From: Allokutzneria multivorans
GTDB taxonomy: Bacteria > Actinomycetota > Actinomycetes > Mycobacteriales > Pseudonocardiaceae
Reading direction: 5' to 3'
Assembly (NCBI RefSeq): GCF_039537405.1
Contig: NZ_BAABAL010000019.1
Location: 558,001-622,000 of the forward strand
DNA length: 64,000 nt
A program made the position numbers and the translations under genes. This document shows, piece after piece, positions 62,080-64,000 of this stretch. Every line of letters begins with the position of its first letter. Position 1 is the first letter of the stretch. The notes under the pieces are model-generated. The model made no database searches, had not been told where the DNA came from, and saw only the letters and a list, made by a program, of their open reading frames with translations.

Positions 62080-63375
62080 ATGGCCACGTGGGTCCAGCGG
62101 CACTGGGACCCGTCCTTCGACGCGCCCTCCAGGGCTGACCGGCGGGGCGGCCGGTACCTCGCGTACCTGCCTGACCGGCTGTCCAGTCGCCCCCTGATCC
62201 TCTCCTCGGAACTCGCGGGGCGGGCGCTCGTCGTCGAGGCGGCCGTCCGCGATCTCGCGGGCACGGCGGGGGCCAACGGCCTCGAAGGCCTGGCCAGGTT
62301 CTTGCTGAGGTCGGAGGCGATCGCCTCTTCGAAGATCGAGGGTCTGCAGGTCTCATCTCAGCAGATCGCCCTCGCCGAGCTGGCGCAGAGCGATGAGACG
62401 ATCACCAAGGGCTTCACCGCCACCGCCCAGCTCGTCGCCAACAACATCACCGCGCTGCGACAGGCCGCCTCGACACTGGCCACCGCTCCGACCGTGACGA
62501 TCGAGGGGATCAACGGGCTGCACCGGGCCCTGCTTCCGGACGAGCGACACCGCGACCTGCGGACCGTGCAGAACTGGATCGGCGGCAGCGATTGGCACCC
62601 GGTCAACGCGCAGTTCGTGCCACCGCCGGAGACTCTGGTGACGGAGCTGATGGACGACCTCTGCGAGTACATCAACGGCGGCCTGCACGCACCCCTGGTC
62701 CAGGCCGCACTGGTGCACGCGCAGTTCGAGACGATCCACCCCTACGCCGACGGTAACGGCCGAGTCGGGCGAGCGCTGATCCACACGGTGCTGGTGCGGC
62801 GCGGGCTGACCACGTCGGCACTGCTCCCGATCAGCCTCGTCCTGCTGACGCGTTCCCAGGACTACCTGGCCGGGCTGACCGGCTACCGCCACGAGGGCGC
62901 GGCGGACCTGCCCGCCGCTCACCAGGCCGCGGCGGAGTGGCTGGCAATGTTCCTCGAAGCGACCGCTGTCGCCGTGGACCAGGCAAAGCAGTTCGCCGCG
63001 GAGGTCGCCGAACTCACGCACGAGTGGACCGCAAGACTGGCCAAGCACCGCGCGACGACCGGGGTGCGTGGAATGCCACGAGCTGACTCCGCCACCGCTC
63101 GGCTGCTCGCGCGACTGCCGGAGGTGCCCGTGCTGACGGCACGGACGGTGGAGCGTGCGCTCGGGGTGTCCTTTCCAGCCGCACGGACGGCTTTGGAGGA
63201 GCTGGCGGACGCGGGCGTGCTGCATCGCAAGAGCGTTGACAGGCAGACAACCGGGTACCAGGCAAGGGAAGTGCTCGATCTGCTCACCTTCGCCGAACGC
63301 AGACTCGCCAGCACCAAGTGGGACACGCGCCAGTCGAAGCCACAGCGGCACGTTCCGGCGAGACCGACCACCTGA
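62080..63375 (+). CDS. Fic/DOC-family AMPylator with C-terminal winged helix
   Basis: A 431-residue Fic protein. The catalytic motif is HPYADGNGRVGR starting at His220. The N-terminal inhibitory motif SSKIEG (83-88, Glu87) marks a class II, self-inhibited Fic enzyme. The C-terminal 90 residues (LTARTVERALGVSFPAARTA) form a winged helix of the type that may bind its own promoter. ATG at 62080 with GGAGAG upstream. Fic enzymes usually AMPylate target proteins, but the target here is unknown. It is followed by the LpqM-like gene 55 bp on. Confidence 0.92.
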   Translation: MATWVQRHWDPSFDAPSRADRRGGRYLAYLPDRLSSRPLILSSELAGRALVVEAAVRDLAGTAGANGLEGLARFLLRSEAIASSKIEGLQVSSQQIALAELAQSDETITKGFTATAQLVANNITALRQAASTLATAPTVTIEGINGLHRALLPDERHRDLRTVQNWIGGSDWHPVNAQFVPPPETLVTELMDDLCEYINGGLHAPLVQAALVHAQFETIHPYADGNGRVGRALIHTVLVRRGLTTSALLPISLVLLTRSQDYLAGLTGYRHEGAADLPAAHQAAAEWLAMFLEATAVAVDQAKQFAAEVAELTHEWTARLAKHRATTGVRGMPRADSATARLLARLPEVPVLTARTVERALGVSFPAARTALEELADAGVLHRKSVDRQTTGYQAREVLDLLTFAERRLASTKWDTRQSKPQRHVPARPTT

Positions 63376-63430
63376 TGCGCTGGACTTGGCTGCGGCGCGT
63401 GCGGTGATGCGGAAGGGTGACCGGGTAGGC

Positions 63431-64000
63431 ATGTTCGACGACAGCGCGTTCCGCCGTGCCCTGTGCGGGATCGGCGCGTTCTGCGTGCTCGTCGCCTGCA
63501 CCACCGCGGTACCCGGGGAACCCGTGGCGCGCACGGGCATCACCAAGGAGAACGTGGACCCGGCCTTCGTCAACGGCACGGATCGCGGTGAGATCGACCA
63601 GCTCGCCGCGACGGTGGTCACGGACGTGCAGCAGTACTGGCGAGAGAACTTCGAGCCCACGTTCGGCAAGCCGTGGCAGCCGATCAACGGCTTCTACTCC
63701 GTTGACAGCAACGACCAAGTGGGAAAACCGCCGCCGTGCACCTCGCACACCAGCGAGCTCGAAGGCAACGCGCTGTACTGCGCGAGCGTGGACTCCGTGG
63801 TGTGGGACCGCGCCGCGTTGCTCCCCGTGCTGAACGCGAAGTACTCGGGCGCGGCAGTACTACTGGTGCTGGCACACGAGATCGGGCACGCGGTGCACCA
63901 CCGCGCGGGCATCGGCGCGGAGGAACAGCGCAAGCAGCCGGAGCGCTATCCGACGATCCTCACAGAGGCTATGGCCGACTGCTTCGCCGGAGCGACCCTG
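63431..64000 (+). CDS. LpqM-like lipoprotein metallopeptidase (3' end outside window)
   Basis: The first 190 codons of a lipoprotein peptidase. The signal peptide ends in VLVAC, the lipobox Cys. The zinc motif LAHEIGHAVHH (HExxH) and a downstream TEAMADCFAG, whose Glu may be the third ligand, are in view. The actinobacterial LpqM family has this arrangement. ATG at 63431 is preferred, though ATG at 63407 is in frame. The rest lies beyond the window. Confidence 0.8.
   Translation, partial: MFDDSAFRRALCGIGAFCVLVACTTAVPGEPVARTGITKENVDPAFVNGTDRGEIDQLAATVVTDVQQYWRENFEPTFGKPWQPINGFYSVDSNDQVGKPPPCTSHTSELEGNALYCASVDSVVWDRAALLPVLNAKYSGAAVLLVLAHEIGHAVHHRAGIGAEEQRKQPERYPTILTEAMADCFAGATL

Overview
The window is about 64 kb of high-GC (roughly 70%) actinobacterial chromosome. 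Frequent GTG starts, many 1-14 bp gene overlaps and the gene order point to the Pseudonocardiales; I cannot name the genus. From about 4.4 kb to 44.5 kb the gene order follows, from memory, the Mycobacterium tuberculosis stretch around Rv3006-Rv3041c: lppZ, gatB-gatA-gatC, an ACT protein, ligA, a MetE-like protein, mnmA, iscS, a GNAT acyltransferase, etfA-etfB, the methylglucose lipopolysaccharide (MGLP) genes, a hexapeptide acyltransferase, a THUMP-like protein, a methyltransferase, echA and an ABC ATPase. Local insertions (GH9, GH18, LysR/ArsR/MarR units, MFS) interrupt it. I see no rRNA, tRNA, transposase, prophage or CRISPR array.

Layout. 1-2.5 kb: the 5' part of a secreted GH92 mannosidase gene with a perfect 36-bp palindrome next to its ribosome binding site. 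2.5-7.6 kb: dehydrogenase, hydrolase, LppZ-like lipoprotein and two membrane proteins. 7.6-12.2 kb: the gatCAB operon with an extra small acidic-protein gene overlapping gatA and gatB, then an ACT protein. 12.2-19.9 kb: ligA, a LysR/sulfate-exporter pair, GH9 and a MetE-like protein. 19.9-23.3 kb: a GH18 chitinase with two DasR-type sites, an ArsR regulator and a LysR/serine-threonine dehydratase pair. 23.4-31.4 kb: tRNA thiolation genes mnmA and iscS, NmrA/MarR, an MFS exporter, a GNAT protein and electron transfer flavoprotein. 31.5-37.2 kb: VOC and DegV proteins, then the MGLP operon (methyltransferase, GH57 branching enzyme, GT4 glucosyltransferase). 37.4-44.5 kb: lipoprotein, acyltransferase, nucleoside hydrolase, HAD phosphatase, and the ABC/echA/methyltransferase/THUMP-like group. 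44.5-62 kb: an alpha-glucan region with glgX, a secreted alpha-amylase, glgP, glgE-treS-mak and glgB, interrupted by two small secreted-protein genes, a cysteine dioxygenase-rhodanese pair and a tendamistat-like secreted protein. 62-64 kb: a Fic protein with an elaborate upstream inverted repeat and the start of an LpqM-like metallopeptidase.

How the genes work together. TreS turns trehalose into maltose, Mak phosphorylates it, GlgE polymerises maltose-1-phosphate and GlgB branches the product; GlgP and GlgX degrade it, and a secreted amylase handles external glucan. A second, separate glucan route (GH57 plus GT4 plus a methyltransferase, with the hexapeptide acyltransferase nearby) is the set known in mycobacteria for methylglucose lipopolysaccharide. 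EtfBA, echA and a TetR-type palindrome shared by echA and the MGLP operon suggest a link to fatty-acid metabolism.

At DNA level two things stand out. A 13-bp palindrome, GTCCAC-(A/T)-GTGGAC, recurs 12 times, mostly inside genes and in more than one reading frame. A family of about 50-bp intergenic repeats starting GTCTTCAAGAC occurs in eight full or partial copies at four loci.
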